From positions 1-12,828 of the forward strand of contig CANHVD010000095.1 of NCBI GenBank assembly GCA_947463775.1: a DNA stretch of 12,828 nt. The letters are read 5' to 3'. The translations under genes were made by a program, and so were the position numbers. Positions within the stretch are counted from its first letter, which is position 1, and each line of letters begins with the position of its first letter. This document shows, piece by piece, positions 1 to 8,079 of this stretch. The stretch is from Planctomycetaceae bacterium. Lineage in GTDB: Bacteria > Planctomycetota > Planctomycetia > Planctomycetales > Planctomycetaceae. The notes below the pieces were generated by a model. It saw only the letters and a list, made by a program, of their open reading frames with translations, made no database searches and was not told the DNA's origin.

Positions 1-346
1 AATCGGGGCGTCCAGGTCGCGGCCTTTGTTCTCCCTCAGGACCGCCATCGCGCCCTCGAGGTGGTCGAAACTGAAACTCCGGCGGCAATGGCCCCAGTGT
101 GAAATTCTCCCGAATCGTCTCTCCCGGACCGAAGTCGGAATCCTGCGGAGCGTGACGAATCAAATGCGGCGGCACATTGCGAAGACTCACGTCAAGATAC
201 TGCACGGTCGACACCGCCTGCAATGTCGCACGTTCATGCGCATCGCGATCGGCACGCCAGTAGACCAGCAAGCCAAACGCCAGGATCGACAGTGCGTAAA
301 CCGCACCGTACCACCACTGCAGTCGTCCGCGAATTGATTTAATCAT
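1..346 (-). CDS. sensor histidine kinase, N-terminal part (runs off the left edge)
   Basis: The minus strand is open from an ATG at 346-344 to the window edge, giving about 115 residues. The start (MIKSIRGRLQWWYGAVYALS) has a basic N-terminus followed by one membrane segment at roughly residues 12-29. After it comes a probably periplasmic region containing a Pro/Arg/Gly-rich stretch near residues 95-115. HAMP, H-box and ATPase domains would lie beyond the edge and cannot be seen, so the kinase call rests on position: it directly follows a response regulator, and its ATG overlaps the regulator's last 8 nt (ATGATTAA), an arrangement typical of translationally coupled two-component pairs. In such a pair the kinase would sense an envelope or extracellular signal and phosphorylate the regulator. 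The stimulus cannot be inferred. A different membrane protein is possible but less likely. Confidence 0.72.
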   Translation of the reverse strand, partial: MIKSIRGRLQWWYGAVYALSILAFGLLVYWRADRDAHERATLQAVSTVQYLDVSLRNVPPHLIRHAPQDSDFGPGETIRENFTLGPLPPEFQFRPPRGRDGGPEGEQRPRPGRPD

Positions 347-992
347 GGAGAATGTACCCCTGGCCGCGTCGAGTCGTGATGAAGTCCTTCCCCAACTTGC
401 GGCGGAGATTCGACACATGCACGTCGACCAGATTGGACAGGCTGTCTTCGTTCTCGTCAAACAGAGATTCATAGATCTGCGTTCGCGAAACCACTTGTCC
501 GCGATGCAACGCCAGCAATTCCAGTAGTGAAAACTCGCGAGGCGTCAGCAGAAGTTGCGTGTCACCACGACGCACTGTTTTTGCCTTTGTATCGACGGCC
601 AGCTCACCAATCAGCATCTCAGACGATGCCAACCCCACGGATCGCCGAATGATCGCGCGCAGGCGAGCTTTCAGTTCGACCAGATGAAACGGCTTGCTGA
701 GATAATCGTCAGCGCCACCATCCAGCCCGCGGACTCGATCGTTAACCCCATCGCGAGCTGTCAGAATCAACACCGGAGTCTTGTGAGTTTTTCTGAGTGC
801 GTCCAGAACCTGCCAACCCGTGAGCTTAGGCATCAACAGGTCCAGCACGATCGCGTCATATTCCCAACTGGTCGCCTTAAAAAGTCCTTCCTGACCATCA
901 GCCGCTTCATCGACAGCATAACCATCTTCGCGCAATACCTGAGCAATTGTGCTGAGCAAATCGGGTTCATCTTCGACGACTAGAACTCGCAT
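339..992 (-). CDS. OmpR/PhoB-family response regulator (PmrA/QseB-like)
   Basis: This is a 217-aa two-domain DNA-binding response regulator. The receiver domain (about 1-115) has the acidic pair E7/D8, phospho-acceptor D51 (in VLDLLMP), T78 (LILTAR) and K100 (YLSKPF). The C-terminal winged helix (about 125-215) has the usual TPREFSLLELL, VDVHVSNLRRKL and RRGQGY motifs. The ATG at 992 is chosen because MRVLVVEDEPD is the normal N-terminus of the family and a GAAGAG ribosome binding site lies about 8 nt upstream. An in-frame ATG at 1040 would add 16 residues with no family counterpart. The receiver most resembles the PmrA/QseB/TctD branch. It is transcribed divergently from the vWA gene and lies upstream of, and overlaps, the kinase gene. 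Autoregulation is plausible given the direct repeat at 1071-1087. Its targets are unknown. Confidence 0.95.
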   Translation of the reverse strand: MRVLVVEDEPDLLSTIAQVLREDGYAVDEAADGQEGLFKATSWEYDAIVLDLLMPKLTGWQVLDALRKTHKTPVLILTARDGVNDRVRGLDGGADDYLSKPFHLVELKARLRAIIRRSVGLASSEMLIGELAVDTKAKTVRRGDTQLLLTPREFSLLELLALHRGQVVSRTQIYESLFDENEDSLSNLVDVHVSNLRRKLGKDFITTRRGQGYILHD

Positions 993-1070
993 GGAACACT
1001 CTTCAGGACGGTATTTGCAGGAGATTCTCACGATCCTCAAGGACGACGGGTGAATGCTAGCAGGGCCTGC

Positions 1071-1087
1071 CTTAAGACAACGTGAAG
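1071..1087 (-). promoter_or_regulatory. possible PmrA/QseB-type direct-repeat operator upstream of the response regulator
   Basis: Read on the minus strand, the site is CTTCAC-N5-CTTAAG, two half-sites with an 11-bp period about 80 nt upstream of the regulator's ATG. PmrA/BasR and QseB regulators bind CTTAA(G)-type half-sites repeated at 11 bp, and this regulator belongs to the same branch. A weak -10-like TAGCAT lies on the minus strand at 1059-1054, so the repeat would overlap the -35 region, as expected for an activator. One half-site is degenerate and no other copies were compared, so this is an inference from one match. Confidence 0.35.
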
Positions 1088-1314
1088 AGCCCGAAAGATT
1101 TTTTCTGGACGCAGTTTCGCGAGAGATTCAGTGGCTTGTGGGTACGCCATGGACTGCAAACTCACTACGAGCAAGACGATGACTCAGCGAACTGTTACAG
1201 TCTGCCGAGTCCTCAACAGGTAAAGTCAGGTGGCTCGATGCAGAATTGCGGCCGCTAACAGAATCCTCCCCCTCTGACATCTGATCGTTCTTCTTCGGGC
1301 GGCTGAATTTGTTT

Positions 1315-3894
1315 ATGAACTGGCGGCTCATTTTTTCTGGTGCGAAGTCGCCTGCCTGGGTGCTGTTTGCAATGCTCAGCGTTGTGGCTGTGCTGGTTCT
1401 TAGCGTCTTGCTGATGCGGCTGGAACGTCGCGTGGTGTCCAGGAATGTCGGCAGGGTTCTGCTGTGTCTGCGAATTGCAGTATTGGCCGTGATGCTGACT
1501 CTTTTGTTGCAGCCTGTGCTGACGACGCAGTTGGATGTGACACAACGCGGTCGCGTTATTGTTGCGATTGATGCATCACAGAGCATGGAGATTCATGACG
1601 CGAATGCACCGCTTGGTGAAAAGCTTCGCTGGGCTCAGGCACTGGGCATGCTGGGGAATCAGGAGACAGACACGCTGATTCAACAGTGGGTGGCCTCAGC
1701 CGACGCTGGTGAGGAACCCAATTGGCTGGGGAATGCTCAGCCCCCACAGACGCCAGCCGAGCAGTCAGCCGCTGAAGCTCGCAAGCGACAGGTGAATTCA
1801 ACGCTTGAAGAATTGGCTCAAATGCCGCGAACGGAGTTTGTCCGTAGGCTGCTGCAATCACAGCCTCGCGAGTTGTTGCAGAAGCTGCAGAGCTTGATCG
1901 GTGTCGATGTGCGGCTGTTTGCGACCGAACAAAAAGCAGCGACCTCGGAGGAACTGGCGTCGCTGCTACAGTCGGAACGAATCGAACTTCTGCCGGGGAA
2001 TACCGATGTCCTGAACGTTCTGCAGGCGGTCACTGCCGAAGATGGCGCCGGTGAGGTTCGTGGAATCGTATTGCTGACGGATGGACGACAGTCGGTCCCG
2101 GGAGATCTCACCAGTGCGACGCAGCTGTTGTCCAGTCTGGGTGTGCCAGTCTATGCAATTCCCATCGGCTCTCGCATTCCACCTCGCGATCTGTCCATTG
2201 TTGCTGTCGATGTACCCGAAGCGATTTTTTTGAATGACAAGGCGCAGATTCAGGCGACTTTGGCGACGTTTGGGTTCGAAGGCGAAGAGCTGACGGTTCG
2301 TTTGGAACAGGACGGAAAAACTCTGGAAGAAAAGAAGCTGATTGCTTCGGCGGACTCGGCCGTGGCGACGTTTGCTGTGCCCTCGACGGAAGCAGGTCGG
2401 TTTGACTATCGCATTGTGGCTGATCTGAAAGATGGTGAGCTGCGTGACGACAATAATTCTCGTGATGTTACGCTGCATGTCGTCGACAACAAGGCGCGAG
2501 TCATGCTGTTGGACGGCGATCCTCGCTGGGAGTTTCGATATCTGAAGAATCTCCTGGAACGTGATAAGCAAGTTGATTCCAGCATCGTACTTTTTCGACA
2601 GCCGTATCTGAATCTGCTGGACGATTCCTACATTGCCAGCAAGCTGCCACCGCTTGATGCCTTCGCACTGGAGCTGGCGAAAACGGATCTGCTGATCATC
2701 GGTGATGTGCTGGCGGACAATGTCGAGCCCGGTGTGTGGGAACTGGTCGAGAAAGCCGTATCTCGCGATGGTCTGACGGTGGTGATTATTCCCGGTCGAC
2801 AGTCGATGCCTCACGGATTTCAGTCGGAGATACTCTCCAGTCTTCTACCAGTGAGGGAGTTCAATCCGAGAGTCGCCGAGCAGTTTCAGAAGTCCGCTTT
2901 AGATTCTCCCGCGACTTCTTACCATCTGAAATTGAGTCCTGATGCCTTTCATCTGCCGATGTTTCAGTTGTCCGATAGCATGACGTTGCGAGATCCGACG
3001 CTGACGGATTTGCCGGGTCACCAGTGGATTTATGGTGGAGTCCCCAAGGCCGGTGCAACGCTTTGGGCCAGCTCGCGAATTACAGGAGATTCGGGTGCGG
3101 CGGTCCCCACGATTGTGCAGCACGATTATGGATTTGGTCAGGTTGTCTGGATGGGAATCGACAGCACGTGGCGTTGGCGAATGCGGTCCGGGGATGCTCG
3201 CCACTATCGCTTCTGGGGCCAGCTCATCCGCTGGGCGGCGAGAAATAAGTCGGCAGCTGGCAATGATGACGTGCGGATGACGTTGTCGGATACGGTCATT
3301 GGTGAATCCGAACAGGTCGATGCGATGGTCCGCTGGAATCCTGAACGCCTGAAAGAACTCCAGGCAGCAACCATCAAGGTTGTGGCTACGCCCATTGTTG
3401 CGAAGACGGATTTGAAGACCGACACGGATATGAAGACGAAGACGGGTGGCTCTGTTGCTGCGAACGAGAACTCTTCAACGTTGAAGCAGTTCACAGCCGC
3501 CCTGGAAACTTCACAGGATTCGCCCGAACGATTTCGTGGTCGCGTTCCGAAGCTGGCTCCAGGGCTGTGGCAGATTGAACTGCAGGTGACCGGTGGCACT
3601 CTGAATCTGGAAGAATCGATTCGCACAGAACTGCTGGTTCGAAAAGAAGAGTCCACAGAACTGGCCAACGTGAGTTGTAACCGAGCCCTGTTGCGGCAAC
3701 TGGCCGGAATGACCGGCGGAGAAATGATCGAGCCGTGGAATACGGATCGACTGGTAAGTCTGTTTCGTCCGGTCGATCACGCCGCTCAGGAGGTTCAGGA
3801 ACGAACACTCTGGGATCATTGGTGGGTGCTGATCGTGTTGTTTTCGCTGATGATGACAGAATGGGTGATTCGGAAGCTGAACGGGTTATCTTAG
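1315..3894 (+). CDS. vWA-domain membrane protein with GATase1-like region
   Basis: An 859-aa membrane-anchored protein of a type common in planctomycetes. Two membrane segments lie at about residues 14-34 and 48-68. They are followed by a von Willebrand factor A domain (about 80-285) with an intact metal site: DASQS (D86, S88, S90), the Thr of GNTD near 230, and LLTDGRQS near 253-260. An Ig-like beta region follows. A GATase1-like fold (about 395-520) then begins with VMLLDGDPRWEFRYLKNLLERD and continues with LLIIGDVLAD and VVIIPG; no catalytic Cys-His pair of true amidotransferases was seen. A third membrane helix sits at about 835-855. The ATG at 1315 is preferred over the in-frame TTG at 1309; an in-frame stop lies at 1282-1284 and the ribosome binding site is weak. 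Most of the chain should lie outside the cytoplasmic membrane. Relatives often accompany MoxR/DUF58/BatA genes, but none are visible here. The molecular role is unknown. Confidence 0.88.
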   Translation: MNWRLIFSGAKSPAWVLFAMLSVVAVLVLSVLLMRLERRVVSRNVGRVLLCLRIAVLAVMLTLLLQPVLTTQLDVTQRGRVIVAIDASQSMEIHDANAPLGEKLRWAQALGMLGNQETDTLIQQWVASADAGEEPNWLGNAQPPQTPAEQSAAEARKRQVNSTLEELAQMPRTEFVRRLLQSQPRELLQKLQSLIGVDVRLFATEQKAATSEELASLLQSERIELLPGNTDVLNVLQAVTAEDGAGEVRGIVLLTDGRQSVPGDLTSATQLLSSLGVPVYAIPIGSRIPPRDLSIVAVDVPEAIFLNDKAQIQATLATFGFEGEELTVRLEQDGKTLEEKKLIASADSAVATFAVPSTEAGRFDYRIVADLKDGELRDDNNSRDVTLHVVDNKARVMLLDGDPRWEFRYLKNLLERDKQVDSSIVLFRQPYLNLLDDSYIASKLPPLDAFALELAKTDLLIIGDVLADNVEPGVWELVEKAVSRDGLTVVIIPGRQSMPHGFQSEILSSLLPVREFNPRVAEQFQKSALDSPATSYHLKLSPDAFHLPMFQLSDSMTLRDPTLTDLPGHQWIYGGVPKAGATLWASSRITGDSGAAVPTIVQHDYGFGQVVWMGIDSTWRWRMRSGDARHYRFWGQLIRWAARNKSAAGNDDVRMTLSDTVIGESEQVDAMVRWNPERLKELQAATIKVVATPIVAKTDLKTDTDMKTKTGGSVAANENSSTLKQFTAALETSQDSPERFRGRVPKLAPGLWQIELQVTGGTLNLEESIRTELLVRKEESTELANVSCNRALLRQLAGMTGGEMIEPWNTDRLVSLFRPVDHAAQEVQERTLWDHWWVLIVLFSLMMTEWVIRKLNGLS

Positions 3895-3937
3895 CTGGGC
3901 AGCGTTGATTTTGGTGAATTCGATTTAAGGAAAAAAA

Positions 3938-6865
3938 ATGTCTACTCGGCGAACTCAGGGCTTATGGCTTGGCAGTCTGATCGCAGCCTTCGTCACAGGC
4001 ATGATCGTCTGGAACCAACAGGGCAAGTCTCCGGAGACGCTTGAGGACGAGGGCCGCCGCGCACTGGTTCGTAATGAGCTGACAGTGGCCATCGCTGCAT
4101 TTCAGCAAGCTGTGAAGATTTCTCCGGACCGCTTGTCTTCGTGGAAACTGCTGGCGGACGCAGCCTGTCGCGACGGCCAGGTCGAGGAATCCTTTAGAGC
4201 ATTCAAGGTAGTGACAAATCTCGCGCCGGACGATGCGAACTCCCTGGGGCTCCAATTGGGTGGACGCTGGATGAGCAGGAATCAGATCCAACCGGCCATC
4301 CAAACTCTGAAACTGGCCATCGTTGCCAGTTCCCGTCCTCCGCAGCCATTTCGATTGCTGGCTCAAATCTACAGCGTGACCGGACAGCGGCGAGAAGTTG
4401 TTCGCTGCCTGATAGAGTTGCTGAAACGCAATGAGTTTACTCGCAACGATCTGCTGGTGTTGTCGTCCGTGAATCCCACGATTAATGATCCTCAACGACT
4501 TGAGATGATTCTTAAGGCGAACCCGGCCGACAAATCCCCGTTGATGTCACTGGCGATGCAGGAACTGGATCAGAATCAAGTTTCTGCCGCCAAACAATAT
4601 TTGATTGACATCACAACGGCCGATCCAAACAACGCCGAAGCGCAGGGGTTACTGGGCGAAGTCTTTGCCGACTTCGAGCCTGATGCATTTCTCGAATGGA
4701 ACTCCAGCTTGCCGCAGGAAGTGGAAACGGATCCCGGTATCTGGCTTGCGCGAGGGAAATGGCTGCATGCAAACAAGCATTCGCCGCAGGCTGTCCGATG
4801 CCTGTTGGAAGTCGTCAAACGCGAGCCAGAGAATCTTTCTGCATGCACGTTGCTGGGACAACTGCTCAAATCCCTGGGGCAACAGGAACAAGGTAATGAG
4901 TTCACAGAGCGGAGTCGCAGACTGCAGAAAGTTCTGGACTTGAATGAACGTATCAAGGAACCGCGCGGAAGCGAATCTATTCGCCCGATGATTGAGGAAC
5001 TTGAAGCCACGGGGCGTCTCTGGGAAGCGTGGGGCTGGTGTGTCATTTCTCTTCAGGAACAGCCCAGCGATAAGACTGGGATTGCGGCGATTCGTGATCG
5101 CATAGCACCGCAACTCAAGTACGACGTACCTCGCACGACCGCCGATTCATCGCTTGCGAAGAAAATGGACTTGAGTCCTTACTCACTGCCGGATTGGGCC
5201 AAAATCAAAGCCGACGCAGTAAGCGATGTGACGACTCGTCAGCAACCAATCTCGCCGATTCATTTCGACGATCGTTCCGCTGAGGCTGGTCTTGAATTCA
5301 GATACGTCAACACGAAGGCTCAGGAGAGCGGTCACAAGATTTATGAAACCATGGGGGCTGGCGTTGCGGTTTTGGATTTTGATCAGGACGGCTGGCCGGA
5401 CCTGTATCTGCCGCAGGGGAAGACCCTGCCGTTAAACAGTGACACTGGTCCCAGTGATTCAATCTATCGCAACCTGCGAGGTCAACAGTTTCGTGACGTT
5501 ACAATGACCGCGAACATTCACGAGACGAATTATTCGCAGGGAGTGTCAGCCGGCGACATCAACAACGATGGGTTTCCGGATGTGTATGTGGCAAACCTCG
5601 GTCGAAATAGTTTGTTTCAGAACAATGGAGATGGAACGTTCTCGGAGATCACTCAGGCAGCAGGCCTGCAGGAGAGCGTCTGGACCGTCAGTTGTGCCAT
5701 CGCAGATCTCAACGGGGACAGCTTGCCGGATTTGTTCGACGTAAATTACGTTCAGGGCCCGGAGTTGCTGACGGCGACTTGTCTTGATCAGAATGGCCGA
5801 CCGGTTGTGTGCCGGCCCACCGTCTTCGATCCAGTGCTTGACACGTTGTGGGTCAATCAAGGTGACGGCAATTTTTTGCCGATTCAAAAGGACGCTGGGC
5901 TGGAACTTCCTCAGGGAATGGGCCTCGGCATTGTCGTCGCAGATTTCAACGAGGACTCGCAATCAGACGTCTTCATCGCGAACGATATGACGGCCAATTA
6001 TCTTCTGATAAATAAGACCTCAATGCCCGGTCAGTCTCCACTATTTTCAGAGGAAGCGTTTCTAAAAGGAGTCGCCCTCGACATGAACGGGCTTGCACAG
6101 GCGTGTATGGGCGTTGCCTGTGCGGATGTTAATCGAGACGGGCGTCCGGATCTGTTCGTTACTAATTTCGCCAGAGAATCTAATACGCTGTATTTGTCGA
6201 AACAGAACTCGCTTTACGAGGATCAAACACAGGCGGCCGACCTGCGTGGACCCAGCTTTGAGCCCCTGGGCTTCGGAACGCAGTTTCTTGATGCGGATCA
6301 TGACGGCTGGTCCGACCTGATCGTGATGAATGGTCATATTGATGAGTTTGTGGGCGAGCCGTTCCGAATGCCGGCCCAGATCTTCTCTGGGCAACCAGGA
6401 AGTCGATTCGTGGAGTTGCCGCATGAGCAGGCTGGAGAGCTGTTTCAGGAGCAACGTCTCGCCCGTGGGTTGGCAAAGCTCGACTGGAACCGCGATGGTC
6501 GTACGGATTTTGTGGCCACTGATCTTGAGCGTCCACTACTGTTAGCAGAGAACACGACCGTCACTCCAAACAGCTTCCTTCGTTTGCGATTGACCGGCAC
6601 CGTAAGTAGCCGAGACGCAATCGGTGCCAAGGTTGTCATAGCGATCTCAGAGGGAGACGAACGCGTGTTGCACCTGTCGGCGGGAGATGGCTATGAATCC
6701 TGCAACGAACGATGCCTTGAGGTTGGAATTGGCGAAATAAGATCATTACAACGTCTGGAGATTAATTGGCCTTCCGGAGCGACTTCGCGTTACGACAACA
6801 TTACGGTAGATCAATGGTTGCATGCCATTGAAGGTCAAGGGCAGCTCGTAAACGTTCCACGGTGA
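3938..6865 (+). CDS. TPR + FG-GAP/VCBS + ASPIC/UnbV (CRTAC1-type) protein
   Basis: A 975-aa protein with an N-terminal membrane anchor or uncleaved signal (about residues 8-26), so the rest is predicted to be exported. Residues about 35-330 are helical TPR-like repeats. Residues about 470-870 form a beta-propeller-like set of FG-GAP/VCBS repeats with calcium-loop motifs: FDQDGWPD (D482-D488), GDINNDGFPD (D540-D548), ADLNGDSLPD, ADFNEDSQSD, ADVNRDGRPD, LDADHDGWSD and LDWNRDGRTD. A Cys pair at 615 and 625 (CLDQNGRPVVC) sits in one blade. Residues about 879-970 form an ASPIC/UnbV domain ending in a WPSGATSRYDNI-type motif. The start is supported by TAAGGA at 3926-3931, 6 nt before the ATG. The gene lies 43 nt after the vWA gene, so co-transcription is likely. 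The fold suggests an extracellular calcium-dependent binding or scaffold role; no enzyme activity can be assigned. Confidence 0.93.
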   Translation: MSTRRTQGLWLGSLIAAFVTGMIVWNQQGKSPETLEDEGRRALVRNELTVAIAAFQQAVKISPDRLSSWKLLADAACRDGQVEESFRAFKVVTNLAPDDANSLGLQLGGRWMSRNQIQPAIQTLKLAIVASSRPPQPFRLLAQIYSVTGQRREVVRCLIELLKRNEFTRNDLLVLSSVNPTINDPQRLEMILKANPADKSPLMSLAMQELDQNQVSAAKQYLIDITTADPNNAEAQGLLGEVFADFEPDAFLEWNSSLPQEVETDPGIWLARGKWLHANKHSPQAVRCLLEVVKREPENLSACTLLGQLLKSLGQQEQGNEFTERSRRLQKVLDLNERIKEPRGSESIRPMIEELEATGRLWEAWGWCVISLQEQPSDKTGIAAIRDRIAPQLKYDVPRTTADSSLAKKMDLSPYSLPDWAKIKADAVSDVTTRQQPISPIHFDDRSAEAGLEFRYVNTKAQESGHKIYETMGAGVAVLDFDQDGWPDLYLPQGKTLPLNSDTGPSDSIYRNLRGQQFRDVTMTANIHETNYSQGVSAGDINNDGFPDVYVANLGRNSLFQNNGDGTFSEITQAAGLQESVWTVSCAIADLNGDSLPDLFDVNYVQGPELLTATCLDQNGRPVVCRPTVFDPVLDTLWVNQGDGNFLPIQKDAGLELPQGMGLGIVVADFNEDSQSDVFIANDMTANYLLINKTSMPGQSPLFSEEAFLKGVALDMNGLAQACMGVACADVNRDGRPDLFVTNFARESNTLYLSKQNSLYEDQTQAADLRGPSFEPLGFGTQFLDADHDGWSDLIVMNGHIDEFVGEPFRMPAQIFSGQPGSRFVELPHEQAGELFQEQRLARGLAKLDWNRDGRTDFVATDLERPLLLAENTTVTPNSFLRLRLTGTVSSRDAIGAKVVIAISEGDERVLHLSAGDGYESCNERCLEVGIGEIRSLQRLEINWPSGATSRYDNITVDQWLHAIEGQGQLVNVPR

Positions 6866-6977
6866 TTCTTTGTATCGAATGTTCACACTGGCGGAGACGG
6901 TTCAAACGGCGGGAACGTGACGTTGTGGCATTGGCGGTATGCGTCAACGTTTTGCGGAGTCGGTGCTTAAATGATAA

Positions 6978-7007
6978 GCGACATGGTGTAAACATTTGTG
7001 CTATACA
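6978..7007 (+). promoter_or_regulatory. possible extended -10 promoter
   Basis: TG-C-TATACA at 6999-7007 resembles an extended -10 element, and GCGACA at 6978-6983 is a 4/6 match to a -35 box at an 18-bp spacing. If used, it would give the lipoprotein gene a leader of about 500 nt that includes the hairpin at 7049-7077. Planctomycete promoters are poorly characterised, so this is tentative. Confidence 0.22.
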
Positions 7008-7048
7008 GAGTGGTGTTGAGCATTAATGTTCACATCGCACTGAAATTG

Positions 7049-7077
7049 CGAATTCGCTTAGTGTTTAAGCGAATGCG
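7049..7077. repeat. strong inverted repeat / hairpin
   Basis: ATTCGCTTA (7052-7060) pairs perfectly with TAAGCGAAT (7066-7074) around the 5-nt loop GTGTT. Beyond one mismatch (7051/7075), two more G-C pairs (7049-7050 with 7076-7077) extend the stem. No T-tract follows, so it is a poor intrinsic terminator. It could be an operator or an RNA structure in a leader or 3' region. Confidence 0.6.
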
Positions 7078-7107
7078 TGCCGCAAAATGCTCCTCCGCTT
7101 TCGTTTG

Positions 7108-7123
7108 TGTTCATGTATGAACA
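7108..7123. repeat. 16-bp interrupted palindrome, operator-like
   Basis: TGTTCAT and ATGAACA are perfect inverted 7-mers separated by GT. The size and symmetry fit a binding site for a dimeric regulator. The half-site core TGTTCA also appears at 6880-6885 and 7027-7032, and GTTCATGT at 7383-7390. No regulator gene is adjacent, so the function is inferred only from symmetry. Confidence 0.35.
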
Positions 7124-7507
7124 TGATTAGCCACGATGGCGGATTCGAGGCAATAAGGACTCTTGTCCCATCAGGAGACTGCAATCTAATCTGAGTTCCA
7201 GGTCGCATCTATCGACCAATAGCAGTGCGCCCTGCTGAACCGGCAACGCTCGGAACTCTGTCTTTGCGATCATTTCAGAGGGTCAATCGGTCCGCATCGG
7301 AATAAGAGTTGCGTCCGAATTTTCCGCAGGAATGCTTGACGAACGGAGCTCACTGGGACATGCTTTCAATTAGTGGAAATGCGTTCATGTGATTTGAGTT
7401 GACACACTGTGTATTTGTTATCCCGCCCGCTGAAGACGCATCTGCTTTCTTTGGCGGTGGACAGGTGATTCATGCAAACGGTAATTATCGCTGAAAGGAA
7501 GTATTTC

Positions 7508-7990
7508 ATGAAGTGGCAGAGGTTGAGTTCCATTTTCGTTGCCTTATTCATCGCCATGGTATCGCTGACGGGTTGTGAAGAGACTCTTGAAGCGCCCGTG
7601 GAGAAACTCGTAGGGGGTTCGGGCACGATCAAAGTGGATGGAAAGCCGGTGGGTGGCATTCGCATTCGTTTGACGCCCATCAATGAAACCAAAAGCGTCG
7701 GAGGATCATGGGCTATTACCAAAGATGATGGCACGTTCAGTCTGACTCACTGGACCAACGAACCGGGCATTGCTCCGGGTTCTTACTTGATCACTTTCTC
7801 CCGCTATGTGAAGCCTGATGGGAGTCCATTGGGTGAGCGCGATTCTCCAGCGATGGTTCAGGCCAAAGAAACCATCGCGAAGAACTGGAGCAATCCGGAG
7901 CCCGATCAAATGGCCGCGTTGACTCGGCGTGTCGACATCCCGGAAGGCGGGAAGACAGACATCGAGTTCACAATTGCCACCGGGAAATAG
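7508..7990 (+). CDS. small transthyretin/carboxypeptidase-regulatory-like lipoprotein
   Basis: A 160-aa predicted lipoprotein. The N-terminus is MKWQR, a hydrophobic stretch (about 8-20) and the lipobox LTGC with the lipidated Cys at 23. The mature part looks like a single beta-sandwich of the carboxypeptidase-regulatory/transthyretin type: GSGTIKVDGKPVGGIRIRLTP near the start, TKDDGTFSLTHW and GIAPGSYLITFSRYV in the middle, and a terminal TDIEFTI strand. Such small lipoproteins are very common in planctomycetes, often next to DUF1559 genes, as here. The ATG at 7508 is preferred because it gives a normal signal peptide and has AAAGGAAG at 7494-7501. An in-frame ATG at 7472 would add 12 residues before the signal. 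The DUF1559 gene starts 89 nt downstream, probably in the same transcript. The role is unknown, probably structural or binding at the cell surface. Confidence 0.87.
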   Translation: MKWQRLSSIFVALFIAMVSLTGCEETLEAPVEKLVGGSGTIKVDGKPVGGIRIRLTPINETKSVGGSWAITKDDGTFSLTHWTNEPGIAPGSYLITFSRYVKPDGSPLGERDSPAMVQAKETIAKNWSNPEPDQMAALTRRVDIPEGGKTDIEFTIATGK

Positions 7991-8079
7991 CTTTCGGCTT
8001 GATGCTGACAGCACTGCAGTCAATGTCGAGGAATGTTTCTTCGACAGTTTTTTCGTTCTCATTCAGAGGGTACTATTTT

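Larger units (their letters stand above)
6866..7507. other. gene-free stretch with palindromes and short repeats
   Basis: There is no credible coding region in these 640 nt. The longest open frames are short, lack ribosome binding sites and look like no known protein. The stretch holds a possible extended -10 promoter (6978-7007), a strong hairpin (7049-7077), an interrupted palindrome (7108-7123), two identical copies of the 10-mer AATGTTCACA (6878-6887 and 7025-7034), and a small ACACA-C-TGTGT palindrome at 7402-7412. No clear poly-T terminator follows the upstream gene. It could be a long 5' leader or regulatory region for the lipoprotein/pilin pair. Confidence 0.6.

Noticed and set aside
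26..337. 103-aa plus-strand ORF
   Set aside because: It lies opposite the kinase N-terminus, which has a proper start, a membrane helix and operon context. It is a shadow frame.
1082..1258. Small 58-codon GTG-started ORF between the regulator and the vWA gene
   Set aside because: It has no convincing ribosome binding site and no recognisable similarity, and it overlaps the putative regulatory region. Chance openness is likely.
7399..7427. TTGACA as a promoter for the lipoprotein gene
   Set aside because: The -35 is perfect, but the -10 position at 16-18 bp spacing is GC-rich (CCCGCC) and the nearest T/A-rich hexamers are only 7-14 bp away.
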